A stretch of DNA of 6,044 bases from an uncultured Intestinimonas sp. (GTDB taxonomy: Bacteria; Bacillota_A; Clostridia; Oscillospirales; Oscillospiraceae): the NCBI GenBank assembly GCA_958435885.1, contig CAUBHZ010000127.1, forward strand, positions 1-6,044, in the 5' to 3' direction. Position 1 is the first letter of the stretch. Every line of letters starts with the position of its first letter. Under the pieces are notes generated by a model. The model was not told the origin of the DNA. It did not search any database and was given only the letters and a program-made list of their open reading frames with translations. Shown here piece by piece: positions 4,734-6,044 of this stretch. The position numbers and the translations under genes are program-made.

Positions 4734-5132
4734 ATGGGCATGTCTGCGGCGGCCACACGGTATCTGCTCACCATCTATCAGCTCAGCGGCGAGGGCGCGC
4801 CCGTGCGCTCGGTGGACATCTCCCGGGCCCTGGGGGTCTCTCCCGCCAGTGTGGTCCATATGATGGGTGTGCTGAGCCAGGAGGGCCTGGTCAGCAAACG
4901 GCACTACGGCCGGGTGCAGCTCACCGGGGAGGGCATCTGGGCGGCCAATCAGCTCTATACCAAGTGCATGCTCCTGGAGTCCTTTCTGGCTGAGGAGCTG
5001 GAGGTGGACGAGCGGGTGGCCCGCCGGGACGCCATCGCCTGCCTGTGCAGCCTTTCGGAGGAGAGCATCGAACGGATCGTCCGGCGGGTCCTGCCGGACA
5101 ACGCCGTCATTCTGCGGGCCGTGGGAGAATAA
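4734..5132 (+). CDS. DtxR-family regulator lacking the canonical metal ligands
   Basis: A 132-residue paralogue of the first regulator, with a winged helix-turn-helix (about 5-65, SPASVVHMMGVLSQEG as recognition helix, wing SKRHYGRVQLT) and a dimerisation-type helical domain (about 66-115). Aligned by eye with the first regulator, every metal ligand is replaced: D9 to R9, E12 to L12, H78 to C78, C100 to I101, E103 to L104 and H104 to C105. Three cysteines, C78, C103 and C105, fall at or next to the old site. It may respond to redox state, another metal bound by thiolates, or act without metal, perhaps by mixed dimers with the intact paralogue. These are inferences. The ATG follows AGGAGG (4720-4725) by eight bases and the gene starts 18 bases after the flavodoxin stop, so it is in the same operon and probably iron-regulated. 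Confidence 0.88.
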   Translation: MGMSAAATRYLLTIYQLSGEGAPVRSVDISRALGVSPASVVHMMGVLSQEGLVSKRHYGRVQLTGEGIWAANQLYTKCMLLESFLAEELEVDERVARRDAIACLCSLSEESIERIVRRVLPDNAVILRAVGE

Positions 5133-5151
5133 CGGTCCACGTTACAAAAGC

Positions 5152-5192
5152 AGCGCGCCGGTGAACAGAGGATCTCTGTTCACCGGCGCGCT
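5152..5192 (+). terminator. Long GC hairpin between the regulator and the ZIP gene
   Basis: GCGCGCCGGTGAACAGAG (5153-5170), loop GAT, and its exact complement (5174-5191) give an 18-bp perfect stem, 19 bp with the A-T pair outside and longer past one bulged T. It starts 19 bases after the regulator stop. The sequence after it (TGCTCATTTC) is poor in T, and on the other strand a short TTTT follows, so it is an imperfect terminator in either direction. It may end the operon partly or act as an RNA processing or 3'-protecting structure. Confidence 0.6.
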
Positions 5193-5223
5193 TGCTCATT
5201 TCAGAAAAAGGAGAACGAATCTC

Positions 5224-6015
5224 ATGTCACCGATCTTGTGGGCGGCGGGGGGCACAGGCTTTACCTTCCTGATGACCACCCTGGGCGCCGCCCTGGTATT
5301 TTTCTTCCGCAAAAGCGCCACACCGGCGCTCCAGCGGATCTTTCTGGGCTTCGCGGCCGGCGTCATGACGGCGGCGGCCGTGTGGTCCCTGCTCATCCCC
5401 GCCATCCGGGAGGCCGAGGCGGCGGGCGGGCCGGGCTGGGTGCCGGCGGCGGGAGGCTTTCTCCTGGGTGTGGGCTTCCTGCTGGGGCTGGATGTGCTCC
5501 TGCCCCACCTCCACCCCGGCAGCCGGGAGCCGGAGGGCATGCCCACCGGCCTGAGACGCACCACCCTCATGGTGCTGGCGGTCACCCTTCACAACATCCC
5601 GGAGGGGATGGCGGTAGGCCTCAGCTTTGCCCTGGCGGCCCAGCACGGCGGGGATGAGGGCCTCTATGCCGCGGCCATGGCGCTGGCCCTGGGCATCGGC
5701 GTCCAGAACTTCCCCGAGGGGGCGGCGGTGGCGCTGCCCCTGCGGCAGGAGGGGATGGGCCGTTGGAAGGCCTTCCTGTACGGGAGCGCCTCCGGGGTGG
5801 TGGAGCCCATCTTCGGCGTCCTCACGGTGCTGGCTGCGGGGAGCATCGGACCTCTCATGCCCTGGATGCTCTCCTTTGCCGCCGGCGCCATGCTGTACGT
5901 GGTGGTGGAGGAACTCATCCCGGAGGCCCATCTGGGAGAGCACTCCAATGCGGGGACCCTGGCGGTGATGGCCGGCTTCCTCCTCATGATGGTCCTGGAC
6001 GTGGCCCTGGGGTGA
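5224..6015 (+). CDS. ZIP-family divalent metal transporter (ZupT/GufA-like)
   Basis: A 263-residue polytopic inner-membrane protein of the ZIP family, expected to import Zn(II), Fe(II) or Mn(II). About eight hydrophobic segments are visible. The binuclear-site motifs are present: HNIPEG at 123-128 in the fourth segment and QNFPEG at 161-166 in the fifth, plus EELIPEAH at 229-236. The loop after the third segment carries PHLHP (94-98), a short His-containing loop as in other ZIPs. The ATG at 5224 follows AAGGAG (5208-5213) by ten bases. An in-frame GTG at 5161 lies inside the upstream hairpin, lacks a ribosome binding site and would add a polar extension, so it is rejected. No operator of the GTTAGC type lies directly before it. 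Expression may come from read-through past the hairpin. The metal cannot be told from the sequence. Confidence 0.93.
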   Translation: MSPILWAAGGTGFTFLMTTLGAALVFFFRKSATPALQRIFLGFAAGVMTAAAVWSLLIPAIREAEAAGGPGWVPAAGGFLLGVGFLLGLDVLLPHLHPGSREPEGMPTGLRRTTLMVLAVTLHNIPEGMAVGLSFALAAQHGGDEGLYAAAMALALGIGVQNFPEGAAVALPLRQEGMGRWKAFLYGSASGVVEPIFGVLTVLAAGSIGPLMPWMLSFAAGAMLYVVVEELIPEAHLGEHSNAGTLAVMAGFLLMMVLDVALG

Positions 6016-6044
6016 GGCCAGTCAGTCCCGGTGGTCCTCCAGCA

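Noticed and set aside
5141..5154. GTTACAAAAGCAGC as a sixth operator copy before the ZIP gene.
   Set aside because: It needs a one-base deletion and lacks the second half-site, so it is probably chance.
5161..5223. GTG at 5161 as an upstream start of the ZIP transporter.
   Set aside because: It lies inside the hairpin arm, has no ribosome binding site, and the ATG at 5224 has AAGGAG ten bases upstream.
6022..6044. Possible C-terminus of a convergent minus-strand gene (reads LEDHRD then stop at 6022-6024).
   Set aside because: Only six codons are visible; too little to separate from chance.

Overview
The window looks like an iron-homeostasis locus from a high-G+C member of the Clostridia, probably Oscillospiraceae-like (Flavonifractor or Oscillibacter type). 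This placement is inferred from the strong AGGAGG-type ribosome binding sites, the high G+C content, a Clostridium-type short flavodoxin, a DUF3793-family protein and tandem small FeoA proteins beside FeoB. No rRNA, tRNA, CRISPR array or mobile element is visible.

Left part, minus strand, read right to left: a feo operon for ferrous iron uptake. Two different small FeoA proteins (2635-2844 and 2392-2610) come first, then FeoB (89-2272), then the first 17 codons of a probable FeoB-associated Cys-rich membrane protein that runs off the left edge. The promoter at about 2931-2959 (TTGACA-17-TAAACT) is covered by two copies of a 16-bp operator. A third copy lies between feoA and feoB.

Middle, plus strand: a DtxR/MntR-family metalloregulator with a nearly complete set of metal ligands (3097-3471) is divergent from the feo operon. 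It has its own promoter, a leader hairpin, a TTG start and a strong intrinsic terminator.

Right part, plus strand: a second promoter (3520-3549) with two more operator copies precedes a DUF3793-family protein (3658-4221), a flavodoxin (4284-4715) and a second DtxR-family protein that has lost the metal ligands (4734-5132). After a 19-bp GC-rich hairpin comes a ZIP-family metal transporter (5224-6015). A terminator-like hairpin sits inside the leader of this operon.

The unifying signal is a five-fold repeated element, GTTAGC-N4-RCTAAC with small variations, at the feo promoter, upstream of feoB and at the DUF3793/flavodoxin promoter. Its half-sites match those of the DtxR operator but are spaced further apart. 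The simplest reading is one iron-responsive regulon: when iron is scarce, Fe(II) uptake is derepressed together with flavodoxin (the usual iron-free replacement for ferredoxin), an uncharacterised Cys-rich protein and a degenerate second regulator.
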